Source of the DNA: DASZZV01 sp035544835 | GTDB taxonomy: Bacteria > Acidobacteriota > Thermoanaerobaculia > Gp7-AA8 | Length of the DNA stretch: 9,561 nt | Direction of reading: 5' to 3' | NCBI GenBank assembly: GCA_035544835.1 | Contig: DASZZV010000018.1 | Span: 1 to 9,561 of the forward strand | Part shown: in pieces, positions 1 to 5,347 of the stretch | Position numbering within the stretch: the first letter of the stretch is position 1 | Layout of the letters: every line of letters starts with the position of its first letter | Translations under genes and position numbers: made by a program | The notes under the pieces: model-generated | Databases searched by the model: none | Seen by the model: only the letters and a program-made list of their open reading frames with translations | What the model was told of the DNA's origin: nothing

Positions 1-131
1 CCGAGCGTCGAGCGAGGGATCTGGGAGGGGGCCTTGCGGTGTGGAGTCTTGGAGCTCTCTTACGATTGTGCGAGGCGCCGAAGGGTCGAGTCCCCCGCCC
101 AGATCCCTCGCTCGACGCTCGGGATGACACC
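1..131. repeat. Inverted pair of a dispersed GTCATCCCGAG...GGGATCT repeat
   Basis: Positions 1-25 are perfectly inverse-complementary to 98-122, and a run of five G (27-31) opposite five C (92-96) continues the match after one mismatch. The outer part of the right arm (123-131) finds its complement in 9496-9504, directly before the copy at the window end, so the complete arm is 34 bp. The spacer 32-91 shows no coding signal; a reading frame that crosses it (34-249) is made of repeat sequence. No transposase or target-site duplication is visible. This looks like a REP/MITE-like intergenic element. Confidence 0.75.
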
Positions 132-168
132 TCCGCAAAGCCGCGTAAATACTGGGAGTTTCTTAGAA

Positions 169-250
169 GCCGCAGCGGAAGGATCTCAAGTGGCAGCATC
201 TGAATTCAGATCGTCCTATCTTGAGATCCTTCGCTGCGGCTCAGGATGAC
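169..250. repeat. Second inverted pair of the dispersed repeat (GAAGGATCTCAAG arms)
   Basis: The left arm 169-190 and right arm 220-240 are complementary over 21-22 nt with a single bulged base. The right arm continues into the family end sequence GTCATCCTGAG (minus strand, 240-250). The 29-nt spacer contains a perfect 12-bp palindrome, TCTGAATTCAGA (199-210). The GGATGAC end of the repeat creates an ATG at 246 in frame with the downstream TPM gene; I treat it as a spurious start. With the pair at 1-131, this accounts for most of the gene-free first 314 bases. I see nothing else there except a weak purine-rich stretch just before the start at 315. Confidence 0.7.
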
Positions 251-314
251 AAGGTCGAAAGACGCCCGTGCATGTTGGGGACTCGGGCGCGCCAATCGCA
301 TTGATGAGAACGGA

Positions 315-1139
315 ATGAGCTCCACCAATCAGAGGACTGCGTCCGGCGGCGGCCTTCCGAGACTGATCGCCGTCATGGCGTTGCTGCTGCTCCTCCTCAG
401 CGGCCCGCTGCTCGCTCTCGGTATCCCTGACAAGCCTACGGCCTGGATCACCGACCGCGCCGCGGTCCTCGACGCCAACCAGCAGCAGCAGCTCAATCAG
501 AAGCTGGAGGATTTCTACAAACGCAGCGGCTCACAGATGCTCGTCTTCGTCTTTCCGTCACTGGAAGGGGAAGCGCTCGAGGATTACACCAGCAGGGTCG
601 CCGACAAGTGGAAGACAAAGGGCGACCGCGCCCTGATTCTCTTCGTCTTCGTGCAGGATCACAAAATTCGGATCGAGGTCGGTTACGGCCTCGAGGGAAG
701 CATTACCGACGCCACGAGCTCGGACATCATCCGCAACACAATCTCGCCGGCCTTCCGGCAGAATGATTATTTCGCCGGCTTGAACGGGGCCCTTGATCGG
801 TTGATCGCAGTCGTCGAGAAGAGGGAACAGCCGATCCCGGCCGATGTTCGTCCTGACGGCTCGGCCGGTGCCCCGCAGCAGCTGACGAGTGGCGACATTA
901 TTTACATTCTGATCATCCTGTTCGTCATCATCTTCTTCGTCCTCCCTCTTTTTCGACGCAGCGGCTGTGGTGGGTGTGGATGCCTTCCTATGTTTCCATT
1001 CGGTGGTGGCGGCGGGACCACATGGGGAGGTGGAGGCGGGGGCGGCGGTGGCGGTGGTGGAGGAGGATGGAATGTCGGCGGCGGCTGGGGTGGGGGTGGA
1101 AGCTCGTTCGGTGGTGGTGGCGCGAGTGGGAGCTGGTAG
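315..1139 (+). CDS. TPM-domain protein with signal peptide, one membrane helix and Gly-rich tail (YgcG-like)
   Basis: The product is a 274-residue envelope protein of the TPM family (YgcG type). The biochemical role is unsettled; plant relatives were described as thylakoid phosphatases and bacterial ones usually sit beside lemA. Visible parts: hydrophobic signal segment at about residues 17-35; TPM domain at about 42-170 with the motif VGYGLEGSITD (122-132) and hydrophobic strand ALILFVF (106-112); transmembrane helix at about 195-213; then a cysteine cluster CGGCGC (218-223); then a tail with a run of 14 glycines ending SFGGGGASGSW, typical of the family. I prefer ATG 315 (weak GAGAACGG upstream) to ATG 246, because 246 lies in a dispersed repeat and would put 23 polar residues before the signal peptide. 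The next TPM gene follows directly. No lemA lies inside the window. Confidence 0.88.
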   Translation: MSSTNQRTASGGGLPRLIAVMALLLLLLSGPLLALGIPDKPTAWITDRAAVLDANQQQQLNQKLEDFYKRSGSQMLVFVFPSLEGEALEDYTSRVADKWKTKGDRALILFVFVQDHKIRIEVGYGLEGSITDATSSDIIRNTISPAFRQNDYFAGLNGALDRLIAVVEKREQPIPADVRPDGSAGAPQQLTSGDIIYILIILFVIIFFVLPLFRRSGCGGCGCLPMFPFGGGGGTTWGGGGGGGGGGGGGGWNVGGGWGGGGSSFGGGGASGSW

Positions 1140-1586
1140 ATGAAGATCTCTGAATTTCTCGAGCGCGTCGATGCCTCGGCGGTCATCGCTGCCATCAAAG
1201 AGTCGGAGAGTGGTTGCTCCGGCGAGATCCGCGTGCACATAGAACCGAAGCTCCGAGGCCGCGAGCTCCGTTTCGTCGCCGAGCGTACCTTCGAGAGACT
1301 CGGTATGACGAAGACGGCGCTGCGGAACGGCGTGCTGCTCTTCATCGCAGCCGAAGAGCAGAGCTTCATCGTACTGGGTGACCAGGGAATTCATGAGAAA
1401 GTCGGAGACGACTTCTGGAGCGATGTCGCCGGTCGCCTTTCCGTAGCCTTTCGTGAAGCGCGATTCAGCGACGGCATCATCGACGCCGTTCGCGAAGCCG
1501 GTAAGAAACTGGCGGACCACTTCCCCCATACGGCAGATGACGTCGACGAGCTGCTCAACGAGCTGAGTGTCGGTGACGACGAGTAG
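1140..1586 (+). CDS. Second, soluble TPM-domain protein
   Basis: This 148-residue protein has no signal peptide and no membrane helix, so it is probably cytoplasmic. It shows the TPM pattern: an N-terminal helix, the strand SGEIRVHIEP (about 28-37), GVLLFIAAEEQSFIVLGDQGIHEKVGDDFW (split here by eye into strand, turn and helix, about 64-93), and a final helix with DGIIDAVREAGKKLADHFP. This matches the short partner commonly encoded beside YgcG-like proteins and LemA. The ATG touches the TAG of the upstream gene without any gap, and GGGAG at 1128-1132 lies 7 nt before it, so the pair is very likely cotranscribed and translationally coupled. Its 3' end overlaps folK by 20 nt. Molecular function unknown; family assignment is fairly secure. 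Confidence 0.82.
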   Translation: MKISEFLERVDASAVIAAIKESESGCSGEIRVHIEPKLRGRELRFVAERTFERLGMTKTALRNGVLLFIAAEEQSFIVLGDQGIHEKVGDDFWSDVAGRLSVAFREARFSDGIIDAVREAGKKLADHFPHTADDVDELLNELSVGDDE

Positions 1587-2070
1587 GTCGCCGCGGGTTC
1601 TCGTCCTGTCGCTTGGCAGCAATCTGGGCGACCGTCTTCAGCATCTCCGCAGGGCCGTGTCGACGATCTCGGAGTCTGTCGAGATCGTCCGCATCAGCAG
1701 CGTCTACGAGACCGACCCGTTGGATACGCCGGAAGGGTCCACCGCCTTCCTGAACCTGATCGTCGTCGGCCAGTCGAGAGAGTCCGCCGATGCGCTGATG
1801 TCGCGATTCCGCAGTATCGAGAGATCGATGGGGAGGCGCTCCTCGGTTCGCAATGCTCCGCGCCCGATCGATATTGACATCATCTGTTACGGCGGCGAGC
1901 TTCGGCGAAGTGGATCGGTGCAACTACCTCACCCTCGGTTTCATGAGCGGGAGTTTGTTCTGGCGCCTCTTCGGGAGCTTGGCGTCGACTGGATCGATGC
2001 CTCAAGCGGAATGAGCGTGCTGGAGATGAGAGGGCGGGGGGACGTTCGGAGAGCGGGCACGCTTTATTGA
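1567..2070 (+). CDS. folK: 2-amino-4-hydroxy-6-hydroxymethyldihydropteridine diphosphokinase (HPPK)
   Basis: FolK transfers pyrophosphate from ATP to 6-hydroxymethyl-7,8-dihydropterin in folate biosynthesis, in the cytoplasm. The 167-residue product is full length (E. coli enzyme 159). Visible motifs: SLGSNLGDR (15-23), SSVYETDPLD (44-53), FLNLIV (61-66), and the family signature RNAPRPIDIDII (95-106), whose D102 and D104 correspond to the two Mg-binding aspartates. LPHPRFHEREFVLAPL (120-135) carries the conserved His122 and Arg128. The start is GTG, at 1567 or two codons later at 1573, inside the end of the TPM gene. This overlap suggests translational coupling. The link with TPM genes is probably positional rather than functional. 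The gene ends just before the heptamer inverted repeat, which probably terminates the transcript. Confidence 0.95.
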   Translation: MSVTTSRSPRVLVLSLGSNLGDRLQHLRRAVSTISESVEIVRISSVYETDPLDTPEGSTAFLNLIVVGQSRESADALMSRFRSIERSMGRRSSVRNAPRPIDIDIICYGGELRRSGSVQLPHPRFHEREFVLAPLRELGVDWIDASSGMSVLEMRGRGDVRRAGTLY

Positions 2071-2073
2071 AGC

Positions 2074-2164
2074 GAATTGAGAATTGAGAATTGAGAAATA
2101 TTAAAAGCTGCTGACTCTACTGCTTTTTTAATTTCTCAATTCTCAATTCCCAATTCTCAATTCG
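2074..2164. terminator. Large AT-rich inverted repeat of AATTGAG heptamers between convergent genes
   Basis: Three tandem copies of AATTGAG (2075-2095) face four inverted copies, CTCAATT (2135-2162, the third being CCCAATT). The inner arms AAATATTAAAAGC and GCTTTTTTAATTT also pair, leaving a loop of about 13 nt. The element starts 4 nt after the folK stop and ends 3 nt before the stop of the M23 gene. It can fold on either strand and carries T-rich tracts, so it is well placed as a bidirectional terminator. Its A+T content contrasts strongly with the flanking genes. Confidence 0.65.
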
Positions 2165-2167
2165 TTT

Positions 2168-2956
2168 CTACTGCGTGCCGCGGCTGAATCCCCCGGCGAG
2201 CACCGGATGGGGGTGGCTGGCGCGAATCGAGTGCGCCAGCAGCGGATACGGATTCACTGCCTCGTCATTCTCGACCACCTGGAAGTGCAGATGGGAAGCA
2301 GTATGTGCGGCGTTGCCGGTGTTGCCGACGTATCCGAGAAGATCGCCGGTGTGGACGCTCAAGCCCTCATAGATGCCGGGAGCCCAGCGGTCGAGGTGCG
2401 CGTAGTAAAACGACAACCCCGCCTCGGTGACCAGCCACAGGCAGCGGCCGCCCTTGCTCTGCTCGCCGATGTAGCTGATGTAACCGTCTGTGACCGCAAC
2501 AATTTCCGCCCCTCTGGTTGCAAAGATGTCGATGCCGCGATGGCTACGCTTTCCACCTTCGCGGGGCTCGCCGTAGTTGTCATCCAGGTCCTGCGGACCG
2601 AGGCCAACGATCGGCATGATGAGCGAGGAAAGAACCGCTCGCTGTGAAGTAAACCTGAGCGGCCCGAAGATAGAGCCTGGAGCCGCAGGGGCGGAAGCCT
2701 GCTGCATCGGAGCCGGGATCCCGATGACTGACTTCCTCTCTTCGTCGCGGGCTACGAAGCGTGACCAGTCATGGCGAAGGTTGGCCATGAGCTCAGTGTC
2801 GTCTTCGTCGATGGAAAGCTCGCTGGCAGGTACGGTGACCATCGGATCCTGCTTGATCCCCAGTAGGGTGATGGGCAGCGATGCGCACCCGAGGGCCGGG
2901 AGCACAAGGCTGGCTATAAGTCCAGCTCGTAGAATAGTTTCCACTGATAGTCGCAT
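2168..2956 (-). CDS. M23 family metallopeptidase, predicted lipoprotein
   Basis: The 262-residue protein is a LytM/peptidase M23 zinc endopeptidase, expected to cut or remodel peptidoglycan cross-links in the periplasm. The N-terminus is a lipoprotein signal: hydrophobic segment at about residues 8-22 and lipobox LPALGC with Cys24. A low-complexity linker (about 80-95) precedes the catalytic domain (about 125-245). Zinc ligands are visible as His139 and Asp143 in SHRGIDIF and His224 in SHLHF; His187 (YYAHL) and His222 complete the usual active site, so the enzyme should be active. YVGNTGNA (209-216) is another M23 hallmark. The ATG at 2956 has no clear Shine-Dalgarno, but gives a well-formed signal peptide. 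The gene is 135 nt downstream of radA on the same strand and has a candidate promoter of its own. Confidence 0.9.
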   Translation of the reverse strand: MRLSVETILRAGLIASLVLPALGCASLPITLLGIKQDPMVTVPASELSIDEDDTELMANLRHDWSRFVARDEERKSVIGIPAPMQQASAPAAPGSIFGPLRFTSQRAVLSSLIMPIVGLGPQDLDDNYGEPREGGKRSHRGIDIFATRGAEIVAVTDGYISYIGEQSKGGRCLWLVTEAGLSFYYAHLDRWAPGIYEGLSVHTGDLLGYVGNTGNAAHTASHLHFQVVENDEAVNPYPLLAHSIRASHPHPVLAGGFSRGTQ

Positions 2957-3030
2957 GCGTAATCGTATGGGAGACCGGACGCTTACGAAGAGACTGCGAC
3001 CCGTTCCTGGTTCCTCTCCGCGTTGGCAGT

Positions 3031-3059
3031 AGTGTAGGGGAGTGATGGAAAAAAATCAA
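3031..3059 (-). promoter_or_regulatory. Candidate sigma-70-type promoter for the M23 gene
   Basis: On the minus strand TTGATT (3059-3054) and TACACT (3036-3031) are separated by exactly 17 nt. This would start transcription near 3024, about 70 nt before the ATG at 2956. The run of seven T behind the -35 box could also be the tail of a weak terminator for radA, but I see no convincing stem before it. Found by eye only. Confidence 0.4.
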
Positions 3060-3091
3060 AGTGGCTGGCGGCGAGGCAGACGCTGACGATG

Positions 3092-4435
3092 CTACTTCGC
3101 GAATAGGACGCCGATGAAGTCTTCCACTCTGGAAACGCCGATGGCCTTCGCCGATCGAACTTCCTCGGCGTTTGCCTGGGGCAGAATCACCCTCGTGAAA
3201 CCGAGCGTGGAGGCTTCTTTGGCGCGGAGGTCGGACTGGGAGATGCTTCGAACCTCCCCGAGCAATCCGACTTCGCCGAAGACTGCGACATCGTGTGCGA
3301 TCGGTACGTTGCGCTGACTCGAGACCAGGGCGGCGATAATGCCGAGGTCGACCGCCGGCTCGTCGAGGGAGAGGCCGCCGGCGATGTTCACGTAGACATC
3401 CTGAGAGAGGAAGTTCTCACCACTTCGCTTTTCGAGGACGGCAAGCAGCAGGGCCAGGCGATTGGAATCGACTCCCATGGCCATCCGTCTGGGGCTGGCG
3501 AAGTGGCTCACCGACACAAGGGCCTGGACTTCGACCAGGATCGGGCGCGTCCCTTCGATGGCGACCACCACGGCCGATCCGGCCGAACTGCTGCGTTGTG
3601 CGATCAGGGCCGCGGACGGATTGGGAACCTCTTCCAATCCGGTGTCGTGCATCTGATAGATGGCAACCTCGCCGACCGGTCCGAAACGATTCTTTGTGGC
3701 GCGGACGAGCCGGTAGTTCTGGAAGCGATCGCCTTCGAAGTAGAGGACTGTATCGACGATGTGCTCGAGGGCTTTGGGCCCGGCGATGGTTCCTTCCTTC
3801 GTGATGTGCCCGATGAGGAAAATCGGAATGGCCAGCTTCTTGGCAACGGCCATCAGGGTGCCGGCGGAATCGCGGACCTGGCCGATGGAGCCTGCAGAAG
3901 ACTGATTGACGGTCGTGTGGACGGTTTGAATCGAGTCGATGATGACTGCTACCGGTCGCATCTTCTCGATTGCGGCGACGATTTTTTCGATCGAGGTCTC
4001 GCTGTAGAGCGCAATGTTTGGATCGACCGTGTCGAGCCGCTTGGCACGCAGGGCGATTTGTTTCGGAGACTCCTCGCCGGAGACATAGAGAACGGTCCCG
4101 AGGAAGGCCAGCTGTCGGGCCACCTGAAGCAGCAGGGTCGATTTTCCGATGCCCGGTTCTCCGGCGATGAGGGTCACGGCGCCTGGAACGAGTCCGCCGC
4201 CGAGCACTCGGTCGAGGGTCTCCAACCTGGTCGAGATGCGCGTGCAGTCGTCGAAGTCGACGCTGGCGAGAGAAATCGGGGCACTGCTGCTCGACAGGGA
4301 CTGAGGGCTCCCCGCTCCCGAGGGTACCTCTTCGACAAAAGAGTTCCAGGCATTGCAGTCCGGGCATCGCCCAAGCCATTTGCTCGATTGAGAACCGCAG
4401 TCGGTGCAGGCGAACACGAGAGCCTTCTTTGCCAT
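3092..4435 (-). CDS. radA: DNA repair protein RadA (Sms)
   Basis: RadA is a RecA-related DnaB-type helicase that processes recombination intermediates and promotes branch migration in the cytoplasm. The 447 residues match the usual family length of about 450-460. In order: a four-cysteine zinc finger (Cys10, Cys13, Cys24, Cys27); the ATPase core with Walker A GEPGIGKST (92-100) and Walker B VIIDS with Asp167; the RadA-specific motif KNRFG (248-252); and a C-terminal Lon-protease-like domain (about 280-445) with NIAGGLSLDEPAVDLGI. That domain is structural in this family and lacks protease activity. All key residues are present. The ATG at 4435 lacks a clear Shine-Dalgarno but sits 7 nt downstream of a TACAAT box, so the mRNA could be leaderless. 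It diverges from the membrane-protein gene at 4668. Confidence 0.97.
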   Translation of the reverse strand: MAKKALVFACTDCGSQSSKWLGRCPDCNAWNSFVEEVPSGAGSPQSLSSSSAPISLASVDFDDCTRISTRLETLDRVLGGGLVPGAVTLIAGEPGIGKSTLLLQVARQLAFLGTVLYVSGEESPKQIALRAKRLDTVDPNIALYSETSIEKIVAAIEKMRPVAVIIDSIQTVHTTVNQSSAGSIGQVRDSAGTLMAVAKKLAIPIFLIGHITKEGTIAGPKALEHIVDTVLYFEGDRFQNYRLVRATKNRFGPVGEVAIYQMHDTGLEEVPNPSAALIAQRSSSAGSAVVVAIEGTRPILVEVQALVSVSHFASPRRMAMGVDSNRLALLLAVLEKRSGENFLSQDVYVNIAGGLSLDEPAVDLGIIAALVSSQRNVPIAHDVAVFGEVGLLGEVRSISQSDLRAKEASTLGFTRVILPQANAEEVRSAKAIGVSRVEDFIGVLFAK

Positions 4436-4442
4436 CGCCGGA

Positions 4443-4448
4443 ATTGTA
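4443..4448 (-). promoter_or_regulatory. TACAAT -10 box immediately upstream of radA
   Basis: TACAAT (minus strand, 4448-4443) ends 7 nt before the A of the radA ATG. If used, transcription would begin at or next to the start codon, giving a leaderless message. No good -35 box lies 16-18 nt upstream, which lowers confidence. Confidence 0.3.
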
Positions 4449-4566
4449 TTGGTTTACCGCCGTGGCTGCCTTGCTCTGATGTGTGTTCTCTCTGTCGCGG
4501 TGGAGTCTGCAGCCTCGCGTCCTACAGGGGGAAGATTCGAAGCGTGCGTAGCTTTTGATAAACGTC

Positions 4567-4622
4567 TCGTAGGTTCTTGTGTGGCACAGGCAAGAGTGCC
4601 TGTGCCACACAAGAACCTACGA
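4567..4622. repeat. Perfect 26-bp inverted repeat with 4-nt loop (palindromic element)
   Basis: Arms 4567-4592 and 4597-4622 are perfectly complementary; the loop is AGAG (4593-4596). The core is GTGTGGCACAGGCA and its complement. It lies between the divergent genes radA and the 127-residue membrane protein, so it is not positioned as a terminator of either, and no T-run follows it. There are no coding motifs, target duplications or transposase. It most resembles a REP or tiny MITE-like palindrome inserted between genes. In RNA read from either strand it would form a very stable hairpin. Confidence 0.85.
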
Positions 4623-4633
4623 ATCGCTTGACT

Positions 4634-4658
4634 TGTCATCCTGCGTGCAGCGAAGGAT
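4634..4658 (+). repeat. Solo copy of the dispersed GTCATCCTG...GAAGGATC repeat
   Basis: GTCATCCTG (4634-4642) and GCAGCGAAGGATC (about 4647-4659) match the family seen at 169-250. It lies 12 nt after the large hairpin. Its AAGGA (4653-4657) stands 10 nt before the ATG at 4668 and can serve as the ribosome binding site of that gene. Confidence 0.6.
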
Positions 4659-4667
4659 CATGATTCT

Positions 4668-5051
4668 ATGATCGAAACTCCGTCGCTCCTGATGGAACTG
4701 AGACGAGGGCTCAATCTCTATAACCTCTCGGTCGGCTTCGTGACAGCAGTTGCGCTCGGTGCAGCTACTTTCTTCTTCATCCCCGATTTGTTCGACATCG
4801 GTCGCGGCGTTCAGTCGATCCTCGCTGCGCTAGCGTCTTTTCTTCTCATCACCGCCATTCACACCGCCACGCATGCATATTTTGGATGGAGGTTCGGGCG
4901 AGGCGTTACTGCGTCGAGAGCAGGCGACCACCGCCGCGCCACCGCTCTGCTGTCTCCCCTCGATCGCCAGGGACTGGACCACTATGATATTTCCACGGCG
5001 GCGCGCCAGGCCCTCAGTCGAAGTCGTGCTGCTCTCGAAAATAGCGACTAG
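4668..5051 (+). CDS. Small two-helix membrane protein of unknown function
   Basis: I do not recognise a named family for this 127-residue protein. It has a short amphipathic N-terminus, a first membrane helix at about residues 20-42 (SVGFVTAVALGAATFFFIP), a second at about 50-70 (ILAALASFLLITAIHTATHA, with two histidines in or near it), and a polar, Arg-rich C-terminal helix region containing the pattern RAGDHRRATALLSPLDRQ (about 84-101) and LDHYD. The tail is probably cytoplasmic. Codon third positions are GC-rich like the neighbours, which supports a real gene. The ATG has AAGGA 10 nt upstream, supplied by the dispersed repeat. It diverges from radA. The stop overlaps the first codons of the monooxygenase-like remnant in another frame, so the original C-terminus may have been affected by the same rearrangement. 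Confidence 0.7.
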   Translation: MIETPSLLMELRRGLNLYNLSVGFVTAVALGAATFFFIPDLFDIGRGVQSILAALASFLLITAIHTATHAYFGWRFGRGVTASRAGDHRRATALLSPLDRQGLDHYDISTAARQALSRSRAALENSD

Positions 5052-5239
5052 CCCTCTTTCAACTGTTCCGCAATCCCGAGAAGAATGGGGAGTATCTGAC
5101 TCTGGACTACTGGATGAGCTCGCAGGATTTTGAGCTGTTCCAACGAACCCATGCAGCGGAGTATGCCGTGATCGATCAGGAGTATGCGCGGCTCACCGAG
5201 TCCGAAGGGAGGTTGGCCTCCTTCGACACCGACCATTAA
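5045..5239 (+). pseudogene. C-terminal remnant of an antibiotic-biosynthesis-monooxygenase (ABM)-like protein
   Basis: A frame open from 5045 to the TAA at 5237-5239 reads about 64 residues with strongly coding-like composition. Key stretches are FRNPEKNGEYLTLDYW, FELFQRTHAAEYAVIDQEY and LTESEGRLASFD. From memory this matches the second half of small ABM-domain (ferredoxin-like dimeric barrel) proteins, which typically read Y-L-T-I-D-x-W, then F-R-x-x-H-A-A-E-Y-x-x-L-D, then L-T-E-x-E-x-x-L-G-x-F. The first half of the domain is missing: an in-frame TAG at 5042 and the end of the upstream membrane gene sit where it should be. The only ATG (5114) would yield 41 residues without a good ribosome binding site. 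I therefore read it as a deletion remnant, less likely a short functional ORF or one reached by frameshifting. Confidence 0.5.
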
Positions 5240-5287
5240 GGCGATGTCCTACGGGGCTGGAACCTCCCCGTTCTAAGAAAACACGAA

Positions 5288-5316
5288 GGGCGTCACTCGC
5301 TTTTCGAGTGACGCCC
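5288..5316 (-). terminator. Rho-independent-type terminator downstream of ftsH
   Basis: A perfect 12-bp stem (GGGCGTCACTCG, 5288-5299, pairing with 5305-5316) has a 5-nt loop. Read on the minus strand it is followed by TTCGTGTTTTCTT. It begins 31 nt after the ftsH stop codon (5348-5350). A weaker 6-bp hairpin (ACGGGG 5251-5256 with CCCCGT 5266-5271) follows the monooxygenase remnant on the other side and could end + strand transcripts. Confidence 0.75.
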
Positions 5317-5347
5317 CTGAAATGTGTAGGTTCGTGTGAAGTTGCGA

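Noticed and set aside
34..249. A 71-codon + frame at the window start
   Set aside because: Consists almost entirely of the dispersed inverted repeats, with no ribosome site.
1..250. CRISPR-like repeat array
   Set aside because: Repeat units are inverted and irregularly spaced, spacers differ in length, and no cas gene is present.
558..1622. A 354-codon minus-strand frame and a polyproline minus-strand frame (902-1369)
   Set aside because: Both are antisense to the TPM genes; the polyproline is the complement of the glycine codons. No family motif or ribosome site.
3293..4610. Long open frames of about 400 codons on both strands across radA (3293-4558 + and 3417-4610 -)
   Set aside because: They overlap radA, whose motifs are complete. 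Their translations are low-complexity and Arg/Gly/Asp-rich, as expected for shadow frames in GC-rich coding DNA.
5048..5236. A 62-codon minus-strand frame
   Set aside because: The opposite strand in this interval has the better coding signal and recognisable ABM-like residues.
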